This document shows positions 8,584-16,418 of a DNA stretch of 64,000 nucleotides, piece by piece. A program made the translations under genes and the position numbers. Position 1 is the stretch's first letter, and the number at the start of each line of letters is the position of its first letter. A model generated the notes under the pieces. That model was not told where the DNA came from. It saw only the letters and a program-made list of their open reading frames with translations, and made no database searches. Source of the DNA: Flavivirga abyssicola (GTDB lineage Bacteria > Bacteroidota > Bacteroidia > Flavobacteriales > Flavobacteriaceae); the NCBI RefSeq assembly GCF_030540775.2, contig NZ_CP141266.1, positions 1,289,001 through 1,353,000 on the forward strand, written 5' to 3'.

Positions 8584-9555
8584 TCATTTGAAATCAAGTT
8601 TTAAATACACTTTAAAACTTTCACCTTTATCTATTCTAAATTCATAAGCATCTTTATAAATAAGCTCTAGCCTCTTCTCTAGGTTTTGCAAACCAATCCT
8701 AAAATCGGTTGTATTTCCTTTTTCTTTATCATAATCATTTTCACAAATACATTCTAAAATTCCGTTTTCAACTCCTATAAAAATAGAAATTTCACTATTC
8801 AACACACTATGCTTAAAGGCGTTTTCTATAATAGTTATTATAAGCAATGGTGCTATTTGATACCTATAAGAATCTATACTTTTTTTATAATTAACCTGCT
8901 TTGTTCCTTCTGTCCTTAACATTTGGAACTTCATATAATTATCTATAAATCTAATCTCTTTTTCTAAAGAAATTGTTTTGGAATTGCTTTCGTATAACAC
9001 GTGTTTAAGGTTATCAGACAGCATTAAAATCATATCTGGAACTTCGGTCGGTTTTTCTAATGAATACGAATAAATCGTATTCAAATTATTAAACAGCACA
9101 TGTGGATTTATCTGTGATTTCAAAAATTTCAGCTCCATTTCGACATGTTCTTTTTTAATGGCTTCAATTTCATTTTCTTTATCAATAAAACGATATAGAA
9201 TCCATATAAAAGAAAAGAAAATTAGTGGCACTAGTGATTGCCATAAATAATCGCTCAAACATTTAATAATGGTACATCCACACTTAGCAAACGAATAGCA
9301 ATATAATTGTGTTGCTAAAAACGAAATGGCAGCAAATACAAGTGTATAAAGCAGGTACATTTTCTTCTTAACAAAAAAGGGCAGCAGTAAAAAATTGTTT
9401 CCGTAAACGATGATAACTAAAAGCGTGAGGTATTGAAGAAAGGGATTTTCTTTCCAATAAAAATCTGAAAACAAAAACAAGGACACAAATACAAACAACA
9501 TCCAAAACAGAATGTGAACTAAAATTTGCGAGCTATGTTTTTTTACAAAAGTCAT
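8584..9555 (-). CDS. LytS-type sensor histidine kinase (His_kinase family)
   Basis: The first 125 residues of this 323-residue protein form about four membrane segments with no obvious extracytoplasmic sensor domain. The dimerisation/phosphoacceptor region has His152 in KSQINPHVLFNNLNTI, the signature of the His_kinase (PF06580) class. A compact ATPase domain follows, with the N-box IIENAFKHSV and a glycine-containing FRIGLQNLEKRL. It is the likely partner of the LytTR regulator at 7767-8459. A cluster of cysteines (KCGCTIIKC, residues 91-99) in a membrane loop is notable, but its role is unknown. Confidence 0.9.
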   Translation of the reverse strand: MTFVKKHSSQILVHILFWMLFVFVSLFLFSDFYWKENPFLQYLTLLVIIVYGNNFLLLPFFVKKKMYLLYTLVFAAISFLATQLYCYSFAKCGCTIIKCLSDYLWQSLVPLIFFSFIWILYRFIDKENEIEAIKKEHVEMELKFLKSQINPHVLFNNLNTIYSYSLEKPTEVPDMILMLSDNLKHVLYESNSKTISLEKEIRFIDNYMKFQMLRTEGTKQVNYKKSIDSYRYQIAPLLIITIIENAFKHSVLNSEISIFIGVENGILECICENDYDKEKGNTTDFRIGLQNLEKRLELIYKDAYEFRIDKGESFKVYLKLDFK

Positions 9556-9723
9556 TTTACTAAATGAAAGTAAACAGAAAAGCTATAACTATCAAAGAAT
9601 ATGTACAAAAATCAGTTTTGTAGTTACAAACGCCAAAAATGTAGTTTGCAAATAGACTATTATCATTCGTATTATTAATTAAGTAAGCTATCCGTTTTTC
9701 TGGAATCGTACGGTATAGTCATC

Positions 9724-9731
9724 TATTTTTG
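9724..9731 (+). promoter_or_regulatory. TAnnTTTG -7 box upstream of the thioredoxin/TPR gene
   Basis: TATTTTTG matches the consensus and ends 19 bases before the ATG at 9751. No strong -33 element is seen. Confidence 0.45.
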
Positions 9732-9750
9732 ATTTAAAACAATCAAAATC

Positions 9751-10644
9751 ATGAGACGAACAATTATCTTTTTTACTCTTTTACTTAGTTTACATTTTGG
9801 ATTTTCTCAAACACTAAATCATCTTTCTCTGGATAAGAAAGGGAATGAGCTTTTACTTGGTGAGATAAATAGAAATGGATTGTCAAAGAACAGTTTTAAT
9901 AATTGGTTTTCCAAAAACTACGATGATTACTTAGTTAACAAAAAAATCGTAAAGCTGCTTAAAAGCCCCTTAAAGGATTATAAAATCAAGGTGTTTTTAG
10001 GTACCTGGTGTGGTGATAGTAAGCGAGAAGTTTCGAGGTTTTATAAGGTTTTAGATGCTGCCAGTTTTCCAGAAAACAGATTAAAAGTAATAGCTGTTAA
10101 TAGAACTGCTGACGCCTACAAACAAAGTCCGAACCATGAAGAAAAAGGCTTAAACATACATCGAGTACCAACATTTATTTTTTATAAAGATGGTAAAGAG
10201 GTTAATAGAATTGTGGAATCTCCTAAAGAAACTCTAGAACGCGATATTCTTAAGATTGTTTCTAATAAAGCATACACTTCAAATTATAGAGTTGTTAATT
10301 ATATAGATGATGAACTCAATTCTAAAACTATCGATCATTTAAAGTTAAAAGAACAAGTATTAGTATCTAAATTAGCAGAACTTGTAAAAGGGAGTAGAGA
10401 ACTTAACACTTATGGTTATTCACTTTTAAATTCTAAGCAAACAGAAAAAGCATTGTATGTTTTTGATTTAAACACTAAAATTTTCCCTTATAAATATAAT
10501 ACCTATGACAGCTTAGGAGAGGCTTATTTCGTGACTAAAAATTACACAGAAGCTCTTAAAAACTACTACAAAGTATTGAGTATAAAACCTGATGATGAAC
10601 ATGCTGTTGAAATGATTGAGAAGATAAAGTTAGAGATGAAATAA
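9751..10644 (+). CDS. Secreted thioredoxin-like protein with C-terminal TPR
   Basis: This 297-residue protein starts with a signal peptide cleaved near residue 20 (FGFSQ). Residues 60-170 form a thioredoxin-like domain whose active-site region reads GTWCGDSKRE, so only the first cysteine (C87) of the usual CXXC is kept. A conserved cis-proline context, RVPTFIFYKDG, follows. The last 75 residues form a TPR pair (YSLLNSKQTEKALYVF, YDSLGEAYFVTKNYTEAL). With one cysteine it may act as a reductant-dependent isomerase, a binding module, or not as a redox enzyme at all. A second single-cysteine relative is encoded at 24166. Confidence 0.82.
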   Translation: MRRTIIFFTLLLSLHFGFSQTLNHLSLDKKGNELLLGEINRNGLSKNSFNNWFSKNYDDYLVNKKIVKLLKSPLKDYKIKVFLGTWCGDSKREVSRFYKVLDAASFPENRLKVIAVNRTADAYKQSPNHEEKGLNIHRVPTFIFYKDGKEVNRIVESPKETLERDILKIVSNKAYTSNYRVVNYIDDELNSKTIDHLKLKEQVLVSKLAELVKGSRELNTYGYSLLNSKQTEKALYVFDLNTKIFPYKYNTYDSLGEAYFVTKNYTEALKNYYKVLSIKPDDEHAVEMIEKIKLEMK

Positions 10645-10859
10645 CTTCTCGATACAAATTTGTTTCGTTTTACTTCACAAACTCACTCGAAGTAACTCAG
10701 ACCATAAAATTAATCACTAAGGTCATGTCGAATGAGGCACAATTGAGACATCACATCCTATTGATTTCTGTGATTCTGATTATGTGATTTCTCCTAACGT
10801 CGAAATGACGCATAACAATAAATTTGTTTTAGCCATAGGATACGGGGAATTCTTTTCGA
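10645..10859. repeat. Repeat-derived intergenic region between convergent genes
   Basis: The 215 bp between the thioredoxin/TPR gene and the MutS-like gene contain scrambled pieces of dispersed flavobacterial repeats. Examples are CTCGATACAA, CTCGAAGTAACTCAG, and an inverted pair GTCATGTCGA (10723-10732) and TCGAAATGAC (10800-10809). No coding potential is apparent. Confidence 0.45.
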
Positions 10860-12629
10860 TTAAACAATATTCATTTTCTTTAAAAGAAAAGAAGCATTCA
10901 TATTTTGGCAAATGCCTGTTTTTAATTTATAATCAAAATGAAGCTCGTCATTGATAATTTCGGCATCAAAATAATAGTTTTTTACATCTTCTAATTCTTG
11001 CTCAATTTCACATAAGCTTAAATCGTGTGTGGCAATAATTCCTGTAGCGTTTGAAGCTACTAGTTTTTCAACAAACTTTCTGGAACCTATAGCCTTATCT
11101 GTACTATTCGTTCCTTTTAAAATTTCATCTAAAACAATAAAATAGGGTTCTTTTTCAATCGCATCAACAATATATTTTAGGCGTGTTAACTCTGAAAAGA
11201 AATACGAACTATCATCTGTTAAAGAATCTGTAGTTCGCATGCTGGTAATTAATTTAACAGGCGAATATTTACTTGTTTTTGCACAAATTGGAAGTCCAAC
11301 ATTAGCCATTACAATGTGCAAAGATACGGTTCGTAAAAAGGTACTCTTGCCTGCCATATTTGCTCCTGTTACAATAAAAAACTGCTCATTGCCTATTGTT
11401 AAATCACTGTCTACTCGTTTGTTTTTATCTAGTAAAGGATGCCCTAAGCTATTAGCATTAATAACGACTCCTTTTTCTAGTATCTCAGGATATATAAAAT
11501 CTGGTTTATTAAAGGCAAAATTCCCTAGTGAATTATAAGCGTCGAAAAAAGATACGACTTCAAACCAATCGGCAACTTTAGTTTTATATTGTTCAATCCA
11601 TTTCTCAATACTATAACTATTATTTACGTCTGTTAAAAACAATCCGTTGCCAAAAATAGCTCCTATGATATTATTTCTGTTATCTAAAGCGTCTAATGAT
11701 TTTGAAAGTTTTTTAAAAATATGAGAGGCCTTTTCTGTATCCAATTGTATTTGCTGTTGCTTCTGTTGTAATAGTTTCGAAGTAAATGTTTCATTTTCTA
11801 TTAAATCCAATAATAGCGTGTATTGGCGAAACGTATCCTTAACTCTATCTGTATTTGATGCTAAAACATTTGTTTTTTTAACATACACACCTGTAATACC
11901 GAGTCCTAAAAACAACCAATATCCAATAAGATCTGGACTTATAATATTTGAAATTGTTAAACCGAATATTACTATTGAAGACATAGCAAAGGTTACTGGC
12001 AACCATCGCATTACTTTTGGCAAAAATGATTGATACCCTCTTAACCAGTTTATAATACTTTTAGCAGGTGTCTCAACTTCGACTAAACTTGATGTCGCCG
12101 AATAATGTTGCCTCCATTTTGGTTTAGAACTTAACTCTTTAATTGCTTCTTGGCGTGATTTAATAGCATCGACATTATTTGCTTTTAAAGCATCTGCCAA
12201 CTTTTGAGTACCTTCATTAATGGTTGTTCTATTTATAAATTGAAAAAATGAACCACGCCCAAATAAGTCAATATCTAAACTATAAAAATGATTGGGGTCT
12301 TGAAATTGCAAGCCTTTATCCCGCTCGTGAAAATTGCCAGAGGCTATTTCAATTTCTTCTTCATTAATTTCAACTAAGGCCTTATTGAAATTTCTTTGTG
12401 TTTTTATATCGGTATACTTTGATAATAAATAAACAAATATAGCAATGCCAATTACAGCTATAACAATTGCTACTTGCCAATATTGAAATGCAAAATAAAT
12501 TCCAAAACCTGTTATTAAAAATACAGATAGCCTCAACATACTTAAAGCTGTCATTTTTTTGAACAATCTTTGGGCTTCAGATTTATACTTTTCTGAATGT
12601 TCTTTATAGTATGATATCGGGCTATTCAT
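10860..12629 (-). CDS. Membrane-anchored MutS-like ATPase
   Basis: This 589-residue protein has the ATPase module of MutS: Walker A TGANMAGKST at 421-430, a MutS-type TTDSLTDDSSYFFSEL segment, Walker B IVLDEIL and a final ATHDL motif. It lacks the mismatch-recognition and connector domains of MutS. Instead, hydrophobic segments near residues 33-50, 53-70, 212-230 and 236-250 predict membrane anchoring. Such MutS-related proteins are frequent in Bacteroidota and have no settled function, so mismatch repair should not be assumed. The gene stands alone and ends against a repeat-rich gap. Confidence 0.85.
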   Translation of the reverse strand: MNSPISYYKEHSEKYKSEAQRLFKKMTALSMLRLSVFLITGFGIYFAFQYWQVAIVIAVIGIAIFVYLLSKYTDIKTQRNFNKALVEINEEEIEIASGNFHERDKGLQFQDPNHFYSLDIDLFGRGSFFQFINRTTINEGTQKLADALKANNVDAIKSRQEAIKELSSKPKWRQHYSATSSLVEVETPAKSIINWLRGYQSFLPKVMRWLPVTFAMSSIVIFGLTISNIISPDLIGYWLFLGLGITGVYVKKTNVLASNTDRVKDTFRQYTLLLDLIENETFTSKLLQQKQQQIQLDTEKASHIFKKLSKSLDALDNRNNIIGAIFGNGLFLTDVNNSYSIEKWIEQYKTKVADWFEVVSFFDAYNSLGNFAFNKPDFIYPEILEKGVVINANSLGHPLLDKNKRVDSDLTIGNEQFFIVTGANMAGKSTFLRTVSLHIVMANVGLPICAKTSKYSPVKLITSMRTTDSLTDDSSYFFSELTRLKYIVDAIEKEPYFIVLDEILKGTNSTDKAIGSRKFVEKLVASNATGIIATHDLSLCEIEQELEDVKNYYFDAEIINDELHFDYKLKTGICQNMNASFLLKKMNIV

Positions 12630-12728
12630 TTTAATTTTGATTTAGATTCCCGCATTTGCGAGAACAATAACTCATAGGAACCCTCAAAGTATTACATCGA
12701 GGACTATTTTTCGGGTAAAGAAACAAAA

Positions 12729-12753
12729 AAGCCCCGAAATGATTCAGAGCTTT
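12729..12753 (-). terminator. Intrinsic terminator after the BI-1 gene
   Basis: On the minus strand AAGCTC pairs with GGGCTT around a loop, followed by a run of T. It lies 30 bp past the stop of the BI-1 gene. Confidence 0.5.
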
Positions 12754-12779
12754 AAGTTTATTTTATATTTTAATAATTT

Positions 12780-13484
12780 TTAATCTCGCGACATAAAAAT
12801 ACTAAGTATATACCAAAACAATAACATTAAAGAAGCGAATAAGCCCAATGCTGCCGGAATGTAATCCTCAGTAGTGTACTTATTTACTAAATTAGAAGTT
12901 TGATATAAAATAGAGCCCCCTGCCAACAAACACATACCAACAGAGAACCACAAACCTAAATTAAAACCAAATAATGAACCTGCTATAATAAGCCCAATAG
13001 CAATAAAGAATCCTATAGTAAGCCCCGTTTTTAAAAAAGAAAAATCCTTTTTTGTAAGAAACACAACAGCTGTTAATCCTGAAAATAAAGCCAATGTAAC
13101 TATTGCTGCTTGATTTAACATTTCCGGACCGGATTCCATATAAAATGCAGCAATATAAATTAACGGCACAAAAATAAAAGCTTCTGCCAAAATATATAAA
13201 CCATAGGCTAAATACTGCTTGTTTTTATCTGGTGTTTTTAAAGCCATGCGTTCCGCATAATTTGTAATAAACATAAAACCACCTAACATAATAAGCCATC
13301 TGTAACCTTCTGTCATTGATAATGCAAACTCTACAATAGTATTACTTTGAAGTAATAAATACTCAAAAAGAATAAATACTAAAACACCTCCCGCCACATG
13401 AGCATAGGTCTTTTTATAAAATGCTACACGGTCTAAGTCTGACGTTTGACTTAGTAATAACTTATTATTTTGAATTTCTTCCAT
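12780..13484 (-). CDS. Bax inhibitor-1/YccA family membrane protein
   Basis: This 234-residue protein consists of a short polar N-terminus and about seven hydrophobic segments, in the pattern of the TMBIM/BI-1 family. Inner-membrane location is expected. Bacterial members such as YetJ conduct calcium in a pH-dependent manner, but the role here is unproven. It is followed by its own terminator and lies downstream of the zinc metallopeptidase gene, with a strong terminator between them. Confidence 0.88.
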   Translation of the reverse strand: MEEIQNNKLLLSQTSDLDRVAFYKKTYAHVAGGVLVFILFEYLLLQSNTIVEFALSMTEGYRWLIMLGGFMFITNYAERMALKTPDKNKQYLAYGLYILAEAFIFVPLIYIAAFYMESGPEMLNQAAIVTLALFSGLTAVVFLTKKDFSFLKTGLTIGFFIAIGLIIAGSLFGFNLGLWFSVGMCLLAGGSILYQTSNLVNKYTTEDYIPAALGLFASLMLLFWYILSIFMSRD

Positions 13485-13527
13485 AATTACTATTCATTAT
13501 ATTGATTAGAAATTTAAATGTACTAAA

Positions 13528-13574
13528 AAAAGAAACCGAATGCTTCGGTTTTAGCGAAAAATTCGGTTTCTTTT
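13528..13574 (-). terminator. Strong intrinsic terminator after the zinc metallopeptidase gene
   Basis: A perfect 14-bp inverted repeat (AAAAGAAACCGAAT at 13528-13541 and its complement at 13561-13574) is followed on the minus strand by a T run. It separates the metallopeptidase gene from the BI-1 gene. Confidence 0.8.
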
Positions 13575-13592
13575 ATATTTTTAAAAATACAT

Positions 13593-14291
13593 TTAATCCC
13601 TTGACCCGCCAAATATTTGAATCGCCCAAAATAACAACGTAGCTAAAGCACCAATAGCCGCTACCAAATAGGTTCTCGCTGCCCATTTAAGTGCATCTTC
13701 AGATCCAGCATATTCTTCTTGGGATACCATATTTTTATTTTTTAGCCAAGCTAAAGCCCTATTACTAGCATCGTATTCTACAGGTAAGGTTATAAAACTA
13801 AATAATGTGGCAAAACCCATAAGTACAACACCTGCAGCAGCTGCCCACCAGCCTATACCTACTCCTGCAGCAGCACCAAGTAATAAACCTCCCATAATTA
13901 ACCAATGTGACATCCCTGAAGATACACTCACGACAGGCACTAAAGAAGAACGCATTTGCAACCAGCTATACGCTTGTGCATGTTGTACTGCATGACCACA
14001 CTCGTGAGCAGCAACTGCCGCTGCTGCTGCATTACGCTGATTGTATACGGCTTCACTTAAATTAACCGTTTTGTTTTTTGGATTATAATGATCGGTTAGA
14101 CGTCCGGGAGTCGAAATCACCTCAACATCTCTAATACCATGATCTGCTAACATTTTTTCTGCTATTTCGGCACCACTCATACCATTACGCAACTGTACTT
14201 TCGAATATTTTTCGAACTTTCTCTTCAAGGTACTGCTTACTAACCAACTTACTAAAGTTATACCTCCTATTAATATATAATATCCTAACAT
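13593..14291 (-). CDS. Zinc metallopeptidase, YugP family
   Basis: This 232-residue protein has an N-terminal membrane segment, the zinc site HECGH at residues 96-100 preceded by an alanine-rich helix, and two or three further hydrophobic segments up to the C-terminus. This is the layout of the YugP family (PF04298) of membrane-bound putative neutral zinc peptidases. The substrate is unknown. A TAnnTTTG box lies upstream at 14326-14333 and a strong terminator downstream, so it is probably a one-gene unit. Confidence 0.9.
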   Translation of the reverse strand: MLGYYILIGGITLVSWLVSSTLKRKFEKYSKVQLRNGMSGAEIAEKMLADHGIRDVEVISTPGRLTDHYNPKNKTVNLSEAVYNQRNAAAAAVAAHECGHAVQHAQAYSWLQMRSSLVPVVSVSSGMSHWLIMGGLLLGAAAGVGIGWWAAAAGVVLMGFATLFSFITLPVEYDASNRALAWLKNKNMVSQEEYAGSEDALKWAARTYLVAAIGALATLLFWAIQIFGGSRD

Positions 14292-14325
14292 CGTCTTCTA
14301 TTTTTTAATTATACATTAAGTACAA

Positions 14326-14333
14326 CAAAAATA
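14326..14333 (-). promoter_or_regulatory. TAnnTTTG -7 box upstream of the zinc metallopeptidase
   Basis: The minus strand reads TATTTTTG, an exact consensus match ending 34 bases before the start codon. Confidence 0.5.
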
Positions 14334-14366
14334 ACGCCAATTTAGAGGTCTGAAAGTTTGTCAGTT

Positions 14367-15467
14367 TCAAACAACTTCAGTTTCTAAATTAAAAGCTTCT
14401 GCTATTTCTTTATAAACAACTTCACCTTTAACAATGTTTAGTCCTTTTGATAGCGGAACATTATTTTCACAAGCTTTTTCCCAACCCTCATTTGCCAATT
14501 TAATAACGTAAGGTAAAGTCACATTAGTAAGTGCTACAGTAGAGGTATACGGTACTGCCCCTGGCATATTAGCAACACAATAGTGGACGACATCGTCTAT
14601 AATATAAGTTGGATCTTCATGTGTGGTTGCTTTTGTAGTTTCAAAACATCCACCCTGGTCTACAGCAACATCCACAATCACTGTTCCTGGCCGCATGCTT
14701 TTTAGCATATCTTTTGTGATTAGTTTAGGTGCCTTGGCGCCTTTTATTAAAACGCCTCCAATAATTAAATCTGATTCTTCAATACGTTTTCTAATATTGT
14801 ATTCGCTTGAAAACTCGGTTACCACATGATTTGGCATCACATCATTTACATAGCGTAATTGTTTCATATTTATATCCATAATGGTTACATGAGCGCCTAA
14901 TCCTGCAGCCATTTTAGCTGCTTGAATTCCTACAATACCAGCACCTAAAACCAAAACTTTTCCTGGTGGCACTCCTGGAACTCCACCTAATAAAACACCT
15001 CGTCCTTTAATTGGTTTTTCTAAGTATTTAGCACCTTGTTGTATAGACATTCTACCAGCAACTTCAGACATTGGAATTAGTAATGGTAAAGAACCATCTG
15101 CCTCTTCAACAGTTTCATATGCAATACAAATCGCATCACTTTTTATCATAGCCTTTGTTAGTATTTCACTGGATGCAAAATGAAAGTAGGTAAAGACAAT
15201 CTGATTAGGTTTGATTAGTTGATATTCTTCTTGTATAGGCTCTTTCACTTTTACAATCATATCACTAGAGGCATATACCTCTTCAATAGAATTTAAAATA
15301 ATAGCTCCAGCTTTTTGATAATCTTCATCAAAAAAACCACTCCCAAAACCAGCACTAGTTTGTATATAAACTGTATGATTTCTTTTTGTAAGCTCAAAAA
15401 CTCCCGCAGGTGTCATACCTACTCTATTTTCATTATTTTTAATTTCTTTAGGAATACCAATTTTCAT
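14367..15467 (-). CDS. ald: Alanine dehydrogenase
   Basis: The enzyme catalyses reversible NAD-dependent deamination of L-alanine to pyruvate and ammonium in the cytoplasm. The 366-residue protein has the substrate-binding Lys75 (KVKEP) and catalytic His96 (TYFHFASS) at the canonical positions. The Rossmann motif is VLVLGAGIVGIQAA near residues 172-185. The N-terminus MKIGIPKEIK is also typical. Length is normal. It sits alone, 75 bp before the YugP gene and after a 251-bp gap that shows no clear promoter consensus. Confidence 0.95.
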   Translation of the reverse strand: MKIGIPKEIKNNENRVGMTPAGVFELTKRNHTVYIQTSAGFGSGFFDEDYQKAGAIILNSIEEVYASSDMIVKVKEPIQEEYQLIKPNQIVFTYFHFASSEILTKAMIKSDAICIAYETVEEADGSLPLLIPMSEVAGRMSIQQGAKYLEKPIKGRGVLLGGVPGVPPGKVLVLGAGIVGIQAAKMAAGLGAHVTIMDINMKQLRYVNDVMPNHVVTEFSSEYNIRKRIEESDLIIGGVLIKGAKAPKLITKDMLKSMRPGTVIVDVAVDQGGCFETTKATTHEDPTYIIDDVVHYCVANMPGAVPYTSTVALTNVTLPYVIKLANEGWEKACENNVPLSKGLNIVKGEVVYKEIAEAFNLETEVV

Positions 15468-15718
15468 CTATTTGTTTTTTAGTTAACTGTCTGATACTTC
15501 ACATAAAAACTATTTAATTGTTAAATACTAATTACGCTCATTTTACAGACAATAATTCAGGTTAATTTCTTGGTTAAAATTACAATGAAAAACACAAAAT
15601 ATTTACCTTTTAACTAAAGCTATGGCATTTTTATTAATTTCTATAAAATGGAAATATTATTTTATGAAATAGAAAATTTAGACCCAAAATGACCCCTCGA
15701 AATTGTCAAGTTAATTTA

Positions 15719-15982
15719 TTATTCCCTGTATTTAATTTTGAAATAGACTAATAAAAATGAAGATACTACGGTAATACTATTAGCAAAGATCATTGAAGGG
15801 CTATTTTTTAGAAACCCATAAACTAACCATGAAACAATTCCTATAAAAAATAAAAGAAGCATCGGTAAAGACAGACTAGAAACATCTTTGGTTTTCCAGG
15901 TTTTATAAACTTGTGGCAAGAATGCTGCTGTAGTAAGGATCGCTGCAATAAAACCAATTATTTCTATAAAATTATCCTGCAT
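15719..15982 (-). CDS. SemiSWEET family sugar transporter
   Basis: This 87-residue protein has three membrane helices and the PQ-loop motif FLPQVYKTWKTKDVSSLS near residues 22-39, the hallmark of bacterial SemiSWEETs. These dimerise to form a small sugar transporter. Its start is one base from the stop of the DUF302 gene at 15984-16382, so the two are very probably translated from one transcript. The transported sugar cannot be inferred. Confidence 0.9.
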   Translation of the reverse strand: MQDNFIEIIGFIAAILTTAAFLPQVYKTWKTKDVSSLSLPMLLLFFIGIVSWLVYGFLKNSPSMIFANSITVVSSFLLVYFKIKYRE

Positions 15983-15983
15983 G

Positions 15984-16382
15984 TTATCCTATTGCTGCAT
16001 CCGTAATTTTATTTAATGCTCCGGCTATCTTATTCAATATGTCTTCTTGATTCTTAATACCGTGTCTATCTCTTAAATATAGTGGGTTATTATACGACAC
16101 TTTTACAACGCCTTCAGCATCTTGATAAACTAATACCTTTTGTGGTAAATCTAAACCTATGGTCTGCGCGTTTTGCATTAATGGCGTTCCTAAATTAGGA
16201 TTTCCAAACATTATGATTCGTGTTGGGCTTAGTTCTAAACCTACAGAGGAAGCATTTGCTTGATGATTTAGTTCTGCTATAATCCTTAAATTTGGATTGT
16301 TTTCGATAACGCTTTTCAATTTTTGATAGGTTGTATCAAAATCTTGGTAGCTTATTTTTGAGATAATCCCTGTTTCATTCAT
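15984..16382 (-). CDS. DUF302 domain protein
   Basis: This 132-residue protein is a single DUF302 domain. The visible signature is RIIMFGNPNLGTPLMQ followed by DLPQKVLVYQD. No signal peptide is apparent. The biochemical role of the family is unknown. The gene lies 36 bp downstream of leuS and is almost fused to the SemiSWEET gene, suggesting a leuS-DUF302-SemiSWEET transcription unit. Confidence 0.88.
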   Translation of the reverse strand: MNETGIISKISYQDFDTTYQKLKSVIENNPNLRIIAELNHQANASSVGLELSPTRIIMFGNPNLGTPLMQNAQTIGLDLPQKVLVYQDAEGVVKVSYNNPLYLRDRHGIKNQEDILNKIAGALNKITDAAIG

Positions 16383-16418
16383 AATAATGCTTTTTACCTT
16401 TTGTCTCCAAAAATCGCA

